In this document: positions 34,453-43,978 of the stretch, one piece after another
Layout of the letters: each line of letters begins with the position of its first letter
How positions within the stretch are numbered: position 1 is the first letter of the stretch
Assembly: GCA_913776045.1 (NCBI GenBank)
Contig: CAJYOI010000042.1
Span: 21,634 to 85,633 of the forward strand
Source of the DNA: an uncultured Sphingomonas sp.
Lineage (GTDB): Bacteria; Pseudomonadota; Alphaproteobacteria; Sphingomonadales; Sphingomonadaceae
Reading direction: 5' to 3'
DNA length: 64,000 bases
Position numbers and translations under genes: made by a program
Notes under the pieces: generated by a model
The model's input: only the letters and a program-made list of their open reading frames with translations
Databases searched by the model: none
Told to the model about the DNA's origin: nothing

Positions 34453-35220
34453 CTATTTCACCACGCCGCGGATGATGTCGTAGCGGATGCGCACCCACAC
34501 GCCGATCTGCGGCTTGCCGTCGATCGACGGCGGGATGACCATAAACTGCCATGCCGCCTGCCGCATGCCGCGTGCGATTCCGGACCCCGGCGATTGCCCG
34601 AGCTCGCGGCAGTTTTCGACGCGGTAACGCTCGGCGGTCTGGCAGGCGATCATGCCCCAGCCTTCGGTCGCGCTGGCGGGCATGTAGGGCGCCATCTCTG
34701 CTCGGGTCGGTTCGCGATACCAGTCGGCGGCGTACATCGTGCGGCCGCCGGGTGCGTCGCTCGGGCCATAGACCGGCTTGCCGCCGCCGGCACTGGCCGA
34801 CGCCTGGCCTTCGCTGGTGGGCGCGGCCTTCGATTTGATGCGGCCGATGTCGGATGCGGCGAAGTCGTCGCGACTCAGCACGATCATGTCGGGTGGGCGG
34901 GGAACGGGGACGGGCAGTGGCGGCGTCGGCGGCTGCGGGGCGCTCTTCGCCGGCGGGGGCGGGGTGGTGTCCGCCTTCGGTTGCTGCGGTCGCGGCTGGG
35001 CCTGCGCCTTGGTCGGGCTTTTCGGGGCGTCGGGGGCGTTGACGTCGAACGTCGTCAGCGGATTGCCGCGGTCGCCCATGTCGACGAACTTAGCGGTCGT
35101 GGCCCAGAGCAGCGCGAGCACCAGGGCGGTGATGATGCCGATCGACAGGCCAGAGGCGGCCAGGCGTTCGCGGAGTGGCGGGCGGGCGTCGTAGGCGGAG
35201 ATACGGTACGACGCGGGCAT
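34453..35220 (-). CDS. TonB-like proline-rich membrane protein
   Basis: A 255-residue protein with a cytoplasmic N terminus, one membrane helix (GLSIGIITALVLALLWATTA, ~24-43), a Pro/Ala/Lys-rich periplasmic linker (~65-110) and a C-terminal domain (~170-255) holding paired cysteines (IACQTAERYRVENC) and IDGKPQIGVWVRIRYD. The layout matches energy-transducing TonB-like proteins common in sphingomonads, although no ExbB or ExbD genes are adjacent. It may serve one of the TonB receptors in the window; that is inference. Confidence 0.68.
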   Translation of the reverse strand: MPASYRISAYDARPPLRERLAASGLSIGIITALVLALLWATTAKFVDMGDRGNPLTTFDVNAPDAPKSPTKAQAQPRPQQPKADTTPPPPAKSAPQPPTPPLPVPVPRPPDMIVLSRDDFAASDIGRIKSKAAPTSEGQASASAGGGKPVYGPSDAPGGRTMYAADWYREPTRAEMAPYMPASATEGWGMIACQTAERYRVENCRELGQSPGSGIARGMRQAAWQFMVIPPSIDGKPQIGVWVRIRYDIIRGVVK

Positions 35221-35300
35221 TGCCGGGGCGGGTTAGCGGAAGGGGCGGTGGACGGGAAGGGGGATGTCGGGCGTCTGCCTTACCCCGCCAGCCCGTCGGA

Positions 35301-35338
35301 CCCGGCAGAGCCGGGCCCTATGGGCCGGCTCTGCCGGG
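35301..35338. repeat. Inverted repeat downstream of ilvC
   Basis: A 17-bp stem (CCCGGCAGAGCCGGGCC, one mismatch in the partner arm) with a 4-base loop lies between the ilvC stop and the TonB-like gene. It is of the intergenic palindromic kind and may also end ilvC transcription. Confidence 0.6.
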
Positions 35339-35373
35339 CCGGCCGGTTGGCCGACAAGTGCGAACTAAGGTCC

Positions 35374-36509
<1,136 letters not shown>

Positions 36510-37025
36510 TCAGGCCCCCTCGCGGCCCCGCGCGATGGCGACGATGCCGGTGCGGGCGACTTCGAGCAGGCCGACTTCGCTCATCAGCTCGACGAACTTG
36601 TCGATCTTCTCGCGACCGCCGGTCACTTCGAACACGAAGCTCGACGTCGTCGCATCGACCACGCGTGCTCGGTAGACGTCGGCGAGGCGCAGCGCCTCGA
36701 TACGGTGGTCGCCCGATCCGACGACCTTCACCAGTGCGAGCTCGCGCTCGACGTGCTGCCCCTCCGCGGTCAGGTCGCGGACCTTGTGGACGGGGACCAG
36801 CCGGTCGAGCTGAGCCACGATCTGTTCGAGGACATGCGCGCTGGCCGACGTGACGATGGTGATCCGGCTGACCGCCTTGTCCTCTGTAACCTCGGACACG
36901 GTCAGGCTTTCGATATTGTAGCCGCGCGCGGTGAAGAGCCCCGCGATCCGCGCGAGGATGCCGGGTTCGTTGTCGACGATGACCGCCAGCGTGTGGCGTT
37001 CGGTGGTTTCGGACTTGATGTGCAT
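36510..37025 (-). CDS. ilvN: Acetolactate synthase small (regulatory) subunit
   Basis: The 171-residue regulatory subunit of acetohydroxyacid synthase, conferring valine feedback. An N-terminal ACT domain (HTLAVIVDNEPGILARIAGLF, ~11-85) is followed by the C-terminal domain (ELALVKVVGSG, DATTSSFVFEVTGG). It lies 155 bases after the catalytic subunit and before ilvC, in the order ilvB-ilvN-ilvC on one strand, consistent with an operon interrupted by repeat elements. Confidence 0.95.
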   Translation of the reverse strand: MHIKSETTERHTLAVIVDNEPGILARIAGLFTARGYNIESLTVSEVTEDKAVSRITIVTSASAHVLEQIVAQLDRLVPVHKVRDLTAEGQHVERELALVKVVGSGDHRIEALRLADVYRARVVDATTSSFVFEVTGGREKIDKFVELMSEVGLLEVARTGIVAIARGREGA

Positions 37026-37036
37026 GTTCTAGAAAA

Positions 37037-37172
37037 TCCTCCCCGGCACGGGGAGGGGGACCGCCAGCGAAGTTTTGGTGGAGGGGGGCCTCCACCAAAG
37101 CTTCGCCTGCCGCACGCCCCTCCACCAAGCCGCGTTTCGCGTCTCGGTCCCCCTCCCCGCGAGCGGGGAGGA
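37037..37172. repeat. Composite inverted repeat between ilvB and ilvN
   Basis: Outer arms of about 27 bases (TCCTCCCCGGCACGGGGAGG and its complement near 37145-37172) enclose an inner palindrome TGGTGGAGG/CCTCCACCA. The CCTCCCCG..GGGGAGG core resembles sequence at the right edge of the window. Confidence 0.7.
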
Positions 37173-37180
37173 TATGAAGG

Positions 37181-38929
37181 TCAAACCAGCGCCTTCGCCT
37201 CGTCGTCCATCTCGCCCGAGACTTCCGCCGCCTGCAGCAGCATCTCGGTATGCGCCGCGCCGCTTGGAATCATCGGGAAGCAATTGGCGAGTTTCGCGAC
37301 GCGGCAATCGACCATTACCGGCCCATCGTGGTCGAGCATCGCAGCGATGCCGTCGTCGAGTTCTTCGAGCTTTTCGATGCGGATGCCCTTCCAGCCGTAC
37401 GCCTCGGCCAGCTTTACGAAATCGGGCAGCGCGTCCGAATAGCTTTCGGCATAGCGCGACTGATACGTCAGCTCCTGCCACTGGCGGACCATGCCCATAT
37501 ATTCGTTGTTCAGAATGAAGATCTTGACCGGCAGGCGATATTGGGTCGCGGTCGCCAGCTCCTGGATGTTCATCTGGATCGACGCTTCACCGGCGATGTC
37601 GATGCACAGCGCATCCGGGTGGCCGAGCTGCGCGCCGATCGCGGCGGGCAGGCCGTAGCCCATCGTGCCGAGACCGCCGCTGGTCAGCCACTTGTTCGGC
37701 CCTTCGAAGCCGAAATGCTGCGCTGCCCACATCTGGTGCTGGCCGACTTCGGTCGAGACGATCGGGGCACGATGCCTGGTCGCTTCATACAGCGCGCGGA
37801 TCGCCCGCTGCGGCAAGATCTCGGTGCCGTCGCCTTCGGGGAAGTCGAGACAGCGGGTCTGGCGCCAGCCCTCGATCCGGCCCCACCATTCGGACAGGTC
37901 GGGCGTCGGGTGCCCGCGCTTGCCCCACACCTCCAGCATCGCCGCAAGCGCCGCGCGGGCATCGGCAATGATCGGCAGGTCGATGCGAACGGTCTTGTTC
38001 ACGCTCGACCGGTCGATGTCGATATGGACCTTGCGGCTGGTAGGGCTGAACGCGTCGAGGCGGCCGGTCACGCGGTCGTCGAAGCGCGAGCCGACCGCGA
38101 TGACCAGGTCGGCCTTGTTCATCGCGTAATTGGCTTCGTAGGTCCCGTGCATGCCGAGCATGCCGAGCCACTTGGGGTCCGACGCGGGGAAGGCGCCCAG
38201 GCCCATCAGCGTGGACGTGACCGGCGCGCCGGTGATCGCCACCAGTTCGCGCAGCAGCTGCGACGCTTCCGGACCCGCATTGATGACGCCGCCGCCGGTG
38301 TAGAACACCGGACGCTCGGCCGCGGCGAGCATATCGACCGCCTGCTCGATCGCCGCCATGTCCGGCTCGACCTGCGGGCGATAGGTCTTGTGCTGGATCG
38401 GACCCGGCGCTTCGTAGCGTGCGGTGGCGACCTGAACGTCCTTCGGGATATCGACGACGACCGGGCCGGGGCGCCCGGAGGTCGCGATATGGAACGCCTC
38501 ATGGATCGTCGCGCCCAGATGAGCGGGGTTCTTCACCAGATAATTATGCTTGGTGCAGTGGCGCGTGATGCCGACGGTATCCGCTTCCTGGAACGCGTCG
38601 GTGCCGATCAGCGTCGAGGGGACCTGGCCGGTGATGACGACCATCGGGATCGAATCCATCAGCGCGTCTGTGATGCCGGTAACCGCATTGGTCGCGCCGG
38701 GACCAGAGGTGACGAGCACCACGCCCGGCTTGCCGGTCGCGCGGGCATAGCCCTCCGCCGCATGCGTCGCCGCCTGTTCGTGGCGGACAAGGATGTGGCG
38801 AATCTTCGACTGCTGGAACAGCGCGTCATAGATCGGAAGCACCGCGCCGCCCGGATAGCCGAACACGATCTCGACGCCGAGATCGGTAAGTGCCTGGACG
38901 AGAATGTTCGCTCCACTCAATTCGGTCAC
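37181..38929 (-). CDS. ilvB: Acetolactate synthase large (catalytic) subunit
   Basis: ThDP- and FAD-dependent enzyme joining two pyruvates, or pyruvate with 2-ketobutyrate, at the head of valine, leucine and isoleucine synthesis. The 582-residue protein has FGYPGGAVLPIYDAL, the activating Glu in VRHEQAATHAAEGYA, the FAD-binding middle domain (VGSRFDDRVTGR) and the ThDP motif from GEASIQMN to NNEYMGMVRQW. The usual GDG of that motif reads GEA here (IDIAGEASIQMN); most enzymes have GDAS or GDGS, so a D-to-E change at a Mg ligand is notable. GTG start with AAGGA nine bases upstream. Confidence 0.95.
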   Translation of the reverse strand: MTELSGANILVQALTDLGVEIVFGYPGGAVLPIYDALFQQSKIRHILVRHEQAATHAAEGYARATGKPGVVLVTSGPGATNAVTGITDALMDSIPMVVITGQVPSTLIGTDAFQEADTVGITRHCTKHNYLVKNPAHLGATIHEAFHIATSGRPGPVVVDIPKDVQVATARYEAPGPIQHKTYRPQVEPDMAAIEQAVDMLAAAERPVFYTGGGVINAGPEASQLLRELVAITGAPVTSTLMGLGAFPASDPKWLGMLGMHGTYEANYAMNKADLVIAVGSRFDDRVTGRLDAFSPTSRKVHIDIDRSSVNKTVRIDLPIIADARAALAAMLEVWGKRGHPTPDLSEWWGRIEGWRQTRCLDFPEGDGTEILPQRAIRALYEATRHRAPIVSTEVGQHQMWAAQHFGFEGPNKWLTSGGLGTMGYGLPAAIGAQLGHPDALCIDIAGEASIQMNIQELATATQYRLPVKIFILNNEYMGMVRQWQELTYQSRYAESYSDALPDFVKLAEAYGWKGIRIEKLEELDDGIAAMLDHDGPVMVDCRVAKLANCFPMIPSGAAHTEMLLQAAEVSGEMDDEAKALV

Positions 38930-38981
38930 GGCGACAAATCCTTGAAACGTTCGCGGGTGCAATATCATGCGAACGCGGCGG

Positions 38982-39010
38982 CTGCTAACGGCATAAAAAT
39001 GATACGTCAA
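38982..39010 (-). promoter_or_regulatory. Possible sigma70-type promoter for ilvB
   Basis: On the minus strand TTGACG is followed after 17 bases by TAGCAG, about 55 bases before the ilvB GTG. The -10 is weak. A downstream 7-bp hairpin (CGTTCGC/GCGAACG) lies in the leader. Confidence 0.35.
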
Positions 39011-39013
39011 CAG

Positions 39014-39940
39014 CTAATCATGTAATCTTATTTCAATTTCTCGTATCTGATCGTCCATTTGTGTCTCATGCATGCGCGCCCACTCGGCGGGCGGCTGGTT
39101 GCGGAACCATGTATATTGCCGCTTGGCATATTGACGGGTCGCCGCGGCGGCGTGCGCAAGTGCCTGGTCCCTCGTCAGATTTCCGACGAGCCACGCGGCG
39201 ATCTCGGGCACGCCGATCGCGCGGCGGACGGGCGCGTCGGGCGGAATGTCCCCGCGCGCCAGCAGGGCGGCGACCTCGGGCACGCCGCCGGTGTCGAACA
39301 TCACCTCAAGTCGAGTGCCGCAGCGCGCGAACAGCCAGTCGCGCGGGGGCAGCAGCAGCGTGGCGACGACATCGACCCGCGCGCCGATTCCGCCGCTACG
39401 CTCCGCCTGCCAGTCGGCGAGCGGGCGGCCGGTCGACAGCACGACTTCCAGCGCGCGGGCGATGCGGGTCGTGTCCGCGCGGTTCAGCCGCGCGGCGGCG
39501 GTCGGGTCGCACTCGGCGAGACGTGCGTGGTTCTCGGCGACCGGCGCGGCACGGACCGTGGCACGTATGTCGGGATCGATCGCCGGAACCGGGGCGATGC
39601 CGTCGATCAAAGTGCGCAGGTAGAGACCGGTGCCGCCGACCAGGATCGGCAAGCCGCCGGCGACGTGCACCGCGTCGATGGCCGCGGTTGCCTCGACCGC
39701 CCAGCGGGCCGCGGAATAGGCGGTGTCGGCGCCGTCGACATGGCCGAAGAGCCTGTGCGGGGCACGCACCTCTTCTTCCACGCTCGGGCGGGCGGACAGG
39801 ATGCGCAGGTCGGCATAGACCTGGCTCGCGTCGGCGTTGATGACCGTCCCGCCACAGCGTTCGGCCAGGGCGAGCGCGAGTGCGGACTTGCCGCTCGCGG
39901 TCGGCCCTGCGATGAGCGCGACTCTGGGTTTCACCGACAT
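39014..39940 (-). CDS. miaA: tRNA dimethylallyltransferase
   Basis: Adds an isopentenyl group to A37 of tRNAs reading UNN codons, using dimethylallyl diphosphate. The 308-residue protein has the P-loop AGPTASGKS (~11-19), [16 protein letters not shown], the [11 protein letters not shown] segment and a C-terminal [11 protein letters not shown] motif. The ATG chosen gives the canonical short N terminus before the P-loop. It lies 84 bases upstream of ilvB on the same strand, a common alphaproteobacterial adjacency. Confidence 0.95.
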   Translation of the reverse strand: MSVKPRVALIAGPTASGKSALALALAERCGGTVINADASQVYADLRILSARPSVEEEVRAPHRLFGHVDGADTAYSAARWAVEATAAIDAVHVAGGLPILVGGTGLYLRTLIDGIAPVPAIDPDIRATVRAAPVAENHARLAECDPTAAARLNRADTTRIARALEVVLSTGRPLADWQAERSGGIGARVDVVATLLLPPRDWLFARCGTRLEVMFDTGGVPEVAALLARGDIPPDAPVRRAIGVPEIAAWLVGNLTRDQALAHAAAATRQYAKRQYTWFRNQPPAEWARMHETQMDDQIREIEIRLHD

Positions 39941-39948
39941 CCCAAACA

Positions 39949-40040
39949 CCGTTCGTGCCGAGCCTGTCGAAGCACCGTTCTTTTCTTCATCCGCCCGGTA
40001 AAGAAGAAGAGTGGCCCTTCGACAAGCTCAGGGCGAACGG
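39949..40040. repeat. Inverted repeat of the CTTCGACAAGCTCAG family
   Basis: Left arm CCGTTCGTGCCGAGCCTGTC and continuing GAAG is complementary to the right arm ending GGGCGAACGG (24 bases each, few mismatches). This sequence type is widespread between genes in sphingomonads. It separates divergent miaA and serB. Confidence 0.75.
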
Positions 40041-40064
40041 GTTAGGGCATTATTCGGAGTCGCG

Positions 40065-40946
40065 ATGTTTACAGCCACGCTGATTGCCCCCGATAAACTC
40101 TCTGCCGGCGACATTTCCGCCGCACAGGATCGCCTGGCCGCTGCCGGCTGTGCGCCAGCCGCCTGGGGGTGGCTGGACGAAGGCGCCGCCGCCGACATCG
40201 CCTTCGGCCTCTCCCCCGACGCCGCACGCGCTGCGCTCGAAGGCGTCTTCGCCGGCACCGACGTTGCGGTCCAGCCGAGCGAGGGCCGGCGCAAGGCGCT
40301 GATTGTCGCCGACATGGATTCGACGATGATCACCGTCGAGTGCATCGACGAACTGGCCGACTATGCCGGCATCAAGGCCGAGATCGCTGAGATCACGGAA
40401 CGCGCGATGCGTGGCGAACTCGATTTCGCCGGCGCGCTCGATGCGCGGGTCGCGCTGCTCAAAGGTCTGGACGAAGGTGCGATCGACCGGTGTCTCGCTG
40501 AGCGGGTCACGCTTATGCCGGGCGCGACGACGTTGGTGCGCACGATGAAGGCGCTCGGCGCGTATAGCGTGCTCGTCTCGGGCGGCTTTACCCGCTTTGC
40601 CGAGCCCGTGGGCAAGGAGATAGGCTTCGATCGCGTGGTCGCCAACCAGCTGATGGTGGCCGACGGCGCACTCGAAGGAACGGTGACCAAGCCGATCGTC
40701 GATTCCGGCACCAAACAGGCCGAACTCGAACGGGCGATGGCCGAACGCGGCCTGACCGCGGCGCAGGCGCTGGCGGTGGGTGATGGTGCCAACGATCTGG
40801 CGATGATCCGTGTGGCGGGGCTGGGCGTCGCCTATCACGCCAAGCCGATCGTGGCGGCCGCGGCCGGCGTGCGGATCGACCATAACGACCTGACCGCGCT
40901 GCTTTGGGCACAGGGCATCCCGCGGTCGGAGTGGGTGGATGCGTGA
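40065..40946 (+). CDS. serB: Phosphoserine phosphatase
   Basis: Last step of serine synthesis, a HAD-superfamily phosphatase of 293 residues. An N-terminal regulatory-like region (~1-75) precedes the catalytic domain with D83-M-D85-S-T (nucleophile and acid/base), SGGFTRFAEP as motif II, and GDGANDLAMIRVAG as motif IV. Start is the ATG with GGAG upstream; the upstream extension would run into a repeat element. Followed by a small membrane-protein gene overlapping by eight bases. Confidence 0.96.
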   Translation: MFTATLIAPDKLSAGDISAAQDRLAAAGCAPAAWGWLDEGAAADIAFGLSPDAARAALEGVFAGTDVAVQPSEGRRKALIVADMDSTMITVECIDELADYAGIKAEIAEITERAMRGELDFAGALDARVALLKGLDEGAIDRCLAERVTLMPGATTLVRTMKALGAYSVLVSGGFTRFAEPVGKEIGFDRVVANQLMVADGALEGTVTKPIVDSGTKQAELERAMAERGLTAAQALAVGDGANDLAMIRVAGLGVAYHAKPIVAAAAGVRIDHNDLTALLWAQGIPRSEWVDA

Positions 40947-41163
40947 CGGCACGGCGCGGCGACCGGTCGTCCGGCTGGCCTATGCCATCCTGTTCGTCTC
41001 GCTCTGCGTGATCGTTGGAAAAGCGTGTCAATATGCGGCCGTCGGCGCGCTGGGTGACTATCTTGGTTTCGAAGTCGCGTCCATCATCGGGCTCGCACCG
41101 TTTTTCGGCGTGCTGGTCGTACTGAAAGCGCGCTACCCCCACTATTTCGCGTTTCGGGGCTAA
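40939..41163 (+). CDS. Small membrane protein, two predicted helices
   Basis: A 74-residue hydrophobic protein of unknown function. A basic N terminus precedes two membrane segments (LAYAILFVSLCVIVG and VASIIGLAPFFGVLVVLK), then a short aromatic tail PHYFAFRG. It overlaps the end of serB and ends four bases into the convergent hypothetical gene. The hydrophobic organisation argues that it is real; I do not recognise the family. Confidence 0.5.
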   Translation: MRDGTARRPVVRLAYAILFVSLCVIVGKACQYAAVGALGDYLGFEVASIIGLAPFFGVLVVLKARYPHYFAFRG

Positions 41164-41465
41164 CCCATGCGATGCGGCGTCGGATCGCCACGTTCGATCA
41201 GCAACTGCTCGTGCCCTTGACGCAGGCACTTCGAATAGGCCGCTACGACCTCCGCCACCGGCTGTCCGGCGAGCGTCGCGAGCAGGCCGGGAATCGCATC
41301 CTCATCATGCATCGTCGCGATTCCAGCGACGGTGCCGTCATCCAAGCCCAGATCGTGCGCCAGTATCCGCGCCGGCCGCGCGCGGCGGCGAAATTCGAAG
41401 TCGACCAGGCGGGCGGATTCGAACTCTTCCTTCTTCCGCATCGCCCGGCCGAGCTCGAAGACCAT
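41160..41465 (-). CDS. Hypothetical protein, charged, about 101 residues
   Basis: The sequence begins MVFELGRAMRKKEEF and contains LVDFEFRRRARPARILAHDLGLD, then an alternating Leu/Ala helix and a closing ERGDPTPHRMG. No motif I recognise. It sits immediately after the Sel1-SPOR gene; a start at 41510 would overlap that gene, while the chosen ATG follows its stop. Composition and lack of frame ambiguity favour a genuine conserved gene, but no function can be given. Confidence 0.6.
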   Translation of the reverse strand: MVFELGRAMRKKEEFESARLVDFEFRRRARPARILAHDLGLDDGTVAGIATMHDEDAIPGLLATLAGQPVAEVVAAYSKCLRQGHEQLLIERGDPTPHRMG

Positions 41466-41473
41466 AGGCAGCG

Positions 41474-42487
41474 TTACCGGCTGGGCACGCAGGGTCTGAC
41501 CGACCCGCATCCGCGCGCCGCCTCGGCCTGGGTGGCGTAGGGCCCGACGAGCAGGCGGGTGAGAGCGCCGGCCTTCACATAATAGGGTTGGCGGCCGGGA
41601 AAGCGGCTTGCGACCTGGCTCCAGAGACGACGTGCGCCGTCGGGGTCGCGGAAGGCGCCGAGCTGGACGCGCCAAGCGCCGCTGGCGACAGGCTTGGGTT
41701 CGGGGGCAGGGCGCTGGGCCGCGGGACGCGGGGCGGGCGGGGTGGCGCGGGCCGGACGGGTGTCGATCACTTCGGGCGTAACCGGCTGCGACGGCGGCAG
41801 GTCGGTCGTCTCGATCGGGCGGCGTGCCGGAGGGGCCGTGCGTGTCGGGCGTGCGGTGTTGGCGGCGACGCGATTGGTGGTCGTCGGCAGCGGGTTCGAC
41901 GCCTCCGCTTCATAGCGGCGCGCCAGCTCGGTACCCTTCTGGCGGTCGCTGGCGGAAACATAGCGGTCCATCTGCGCCAGCGTCGTCGCCGCCTGCGGCA
42001 GCCCGGCGGCATTGGCGCGGGTCATCAGCGCATAGGCCTTCACCCAGTCGCGCGGTACGACGTCGGCGTTGAAGAACATCGTACCCAGGACATATTGCGC
42101 GCGCGGCTCGCCGCGGGCGGCGGATTTCTCCAGCCACGGCAGCGCCTGATCGCGGCGGTTGTTCTGGAAGAGCGCCAGGCCGTAATTGTCCGACGCCTGC
42201 GGATGCCCCTGGACCGCGGCCTTGCGATACCATTCCTCGGCCATGGCGAGGTCGATCGGTACGCCGCGGCCGAGCTTGTAGGCCTGGCCCAGATTGAACT
42301 GCGCGTCGGCGTCGCCGGCAATGGCGATCGGGCGCCATTCGTCGATGGCCTTTTTATACTCGCCGCGCGCCCAGGCATCGACGCCCGCCTTCACATCGGC
42401 GGAGGCGGGGCTGGGGATCAGCACGGTCGTTGCCATCGCGGCGGCCGCGCCCAGAACCATTGCCGTGCCAAACCGCTTCTTCGCCAT
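41474..42487 (-). CDS. Sel1-repeat and SPOR-domain exported protein
   Basis: A 337-residue periplasmic protein. A signal peptide (RFGTAMVLGAAAAMATTVLIPSPASA) is followed by Sel1-like helical repeats (~35-165; FNLGQAYKLGRGVPIDLAMAEEWYRK is a clear unit), a Pro/Arg/Thr-rich linker and a C-terminal SPOR domain (VQLGAFRDPDGARRLW to TRLLVGPYATQAEA). SPOR domains bind denuded peptidoglycan at division sites. It diverges from the ParA-like operon, whose last gene is also a SPOR protein, suggesting a joint role at the envelope. Confidence 0.88.
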   Translation of the reverse strand: MAKKRFGTAMVLGAAAAMATTVLIPSPASADVKAGVDAWARGEYKKAIDEWRPIAIAGDADAQFNLGQAYKLGRGVPIDLAMAEEWYRKAAVQGHPQASDNYGLALFQNNRRDQALPWLEKSAARGEPRAQYVLGTMFFNADVVPRDWVKAYALMTRANAAGLPQAATTLAQMDRYVSASDRQKGTELARRYEAEASNPLPTTTNRVAANTARPTRTAPPARRPIETTDLPPSQPVTPEVIDTRPARATPPAPRPAAQRPAPEPKPVASGAWRVQLGAFRDPDGARRLWSQVASRFPGRQPYYVKAGALTRLLVGPYATQAEAARGCGSVRPCVPSR

Positions 42488-42734
42488 CGCTACGCTCCAC
42501 TTCGTCGTCATGTAACGCGCAATACGCCCGGAATCGCAAAGAAAAGGTGAGCGGGACGTAAACCTTGTGCGGTTACCTAGGCCACGACGTCGGACGAAGT
42601 CGCTGCGCGGCGTCGCCGGTCGACGTTGCCTCTCGCCACCTTGCTTGCGCAAGCCGGCGTGGTCCCGCGTCTTAACGCAATCTTGACACCGACCGTGCCA
42701 TCTCCGGCAGCGTAACAACACGCAAAGGGTGGCA

Positions 42735-43445
42735 ATGCGCGTATTGGCGATGGCATCGCAGAAGGGCGGATCGGGCAAGACGACCTTGTCCGGGCACCTG
42801 GCCGTGCAGGCGCAGCTGGCCGGCGCAGGACCGGTCGTGCTGATCGACATCGATCCGCAGGGCTCGCTCAGCGACTGGTGGAACGAGCGCGAGACGGATT
42901 TTCCCGCCTTCGCCCAGACGACCGTCGCGCGGTTGGCCGCCGATCTGGAGGTGCTACGCCAGCAGGGCTTCAAGCTGGCCGTCATCGACACGCCGCCTGC
43001 CATCACCATGGCGATCCAGAGCGTCATCGCGGTTGCCGAACTGATCGTCATCCCCACCCGCCCGAGCCCGCACGATCTGCGCGCGGTCGGCGCCACCGTC
43101 GATCTGTGCGATCGTGCCGGCAAGCCCCTGATCTTCGTCGTCAACGCAGCGACCCCCAAGGCGCGCATTACCAGCGAAGCCGCGGTCGCGCTGTCGCAGC
43201 ACGGCACCGTCGCCCCGGTGACGATCCACCATCGCACCGACTTCGCCGGATCGATGATCGACGGGCGCACGGTCATGGAGATCGATCCGCGCGGCAAGTC
43301 GGCGGCCGAAGTGACCGCGCTCTGGAACTACGTCTCAGACCGCCTGGAAAAGAACTTCCGCCGCACGGTCTTCGCTGCGCCGAACACCGTCGGCTTTGCC
43401 GGCGCCCGCCCCGCTGCCGGCTTCGGCCGCCGCGTGATCAGCTGA
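42735..43445 (+). CDS. ParA/MinD-type ATPase
   Basis: A 236-residue deviant Walker ATPase. MASQKGGSGKTT carries the signature first lysine, followed by LIDIDPQGSLSDW and VIDTPPA. There is no N-terminal helix-turn-helix, so it is of the short type used for positioning protein or chromosomal cargo rather than plasmid autoregulation. The ATG follows AAAGGG at suitable spacing; a GTG six bases earlier is possible. A one-base overlap links it to a small partner gene, and both precede a TPR-SPOR gene, so it may position an envelope or division factor. Confidence 0.88.
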   Translation: MRVLAMASQKGGSGKTTLSGHLAVQAQLAGAGPVVLIDIDPQGSLSDWWNERETDFPAFAQTTVARLAADLEVLRQQGFKLAVIDTPPAITMAIQSVIAVAELIVIPTRPSPHDLRAVGATVDLCDRAGKPLIFVVNAATPKARITSEAAVALSQHGTVAPVTIHHRTDFAGSMIDGRTVMEIDPRGKSAAEVTALWNYVSDRLEKNFRRTVFAAPNTVGFAGARPAAGFGRRVIS

Positions 43446-43978
43446 TGGGGGCCGCGATGTTCGGATCGATCAAACCCGCCGCCTCACTGTCCTCGGGCCT
43501 GCTGGCGCGCAAGGGACAGGCTCGCCCGGCGATGCGCCCGCAGGGGTTCCACGGATCGGCGACGACGCTCGACGATCTCGGCTGGAACGACATGGGAGGC
43601 GAGCTTGCCGAGCCCGCCCCGGTCGTGACGATCGCGCCCGCCGCCGCGCCGATCGCGCCGGCGGTGACCACCGTTCCGCCGGTGCTGGTCGAACGCGAAA
43701 GCCTGCGCGAGGAAATCGAAACGCCGGCCGCCGCCATCGCGACTGCCGCCGCAAAGACGCCCAAGACGGTTGCGTTACCGGCGAAGGGCAAAGCCGCCTT
43801 CACGCTGCGGCTCGACCCGGAACGCCATCTACGCCTGCGCCTGGCATCGGCCAGCCGCAACCGTTCGGCCCAGGCGCTGGTGGTCGCGGCGCTGGACGCC
43901 TTTCTCGCTACCATGCCCGAGGTCGATGGCCTCGCGCAGCATCTGACCGTCGATACGGCTTCAAGGGGGAAGTCATGA
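43445..43978 (+). CDS. Small partner of the ParA-like ATPase, ribbon-helix-helix-like C terminus
   Basis: A 177-residue protein. An Ala/Pro-rich low-complexity middle (~55-110) links a short N terminus (MFGSIKPAASLSSG) to a C-terminal segment (AFTLRLDPERHLRLRLASASRNRSAQALVVAALD) that reads like a ribbon-helix-helix: a beta strand followed by two helices. Such a layout is familiar in ParA partners that load DNA or membranes. An ATG twelve bases later has a better ribosome site and may be the true start. It overlaps the ATPase and the next gene, giving strong coupling. Confidence 0.68.
   Translation: MGAAMFGSIKPAASLSSGLLARKGQARPAMRPQGFHGSATTLDDLGWNDMGGELAEPAPVVTIAPAAAPIAPAVTTVPPVLVERESLREEIETPAAAIATAAAKTPKTVALPAKGKAAFTLRLDPERHLRLRLASASRNRSAQALVVAALDAFLATMPEVDGLAQHLTVDTASRGKS

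Noticed and set aside
38930-39013. A second attenuation leader upstream of ilvB (MPLAAAAFA)
   Set aside because: Only one Leu and no Val or Ile codons, a very short spacer and no terminator-like stem with U-tract; chance is likelier.
42683-42718. TTGACA with a downstream TAACAA as promoter of the ParA operon
   Set aside because: The spacing is about 24 bases, too long for a sigma70-type promoter.
41474-43297. Longer form of the Sel1-SPOR protein starting in the ParA gene
   Set aside because: The extra part is antisense to the ParA ATPase and lacks a signal peptide; the true signal peptide starts at 42487.
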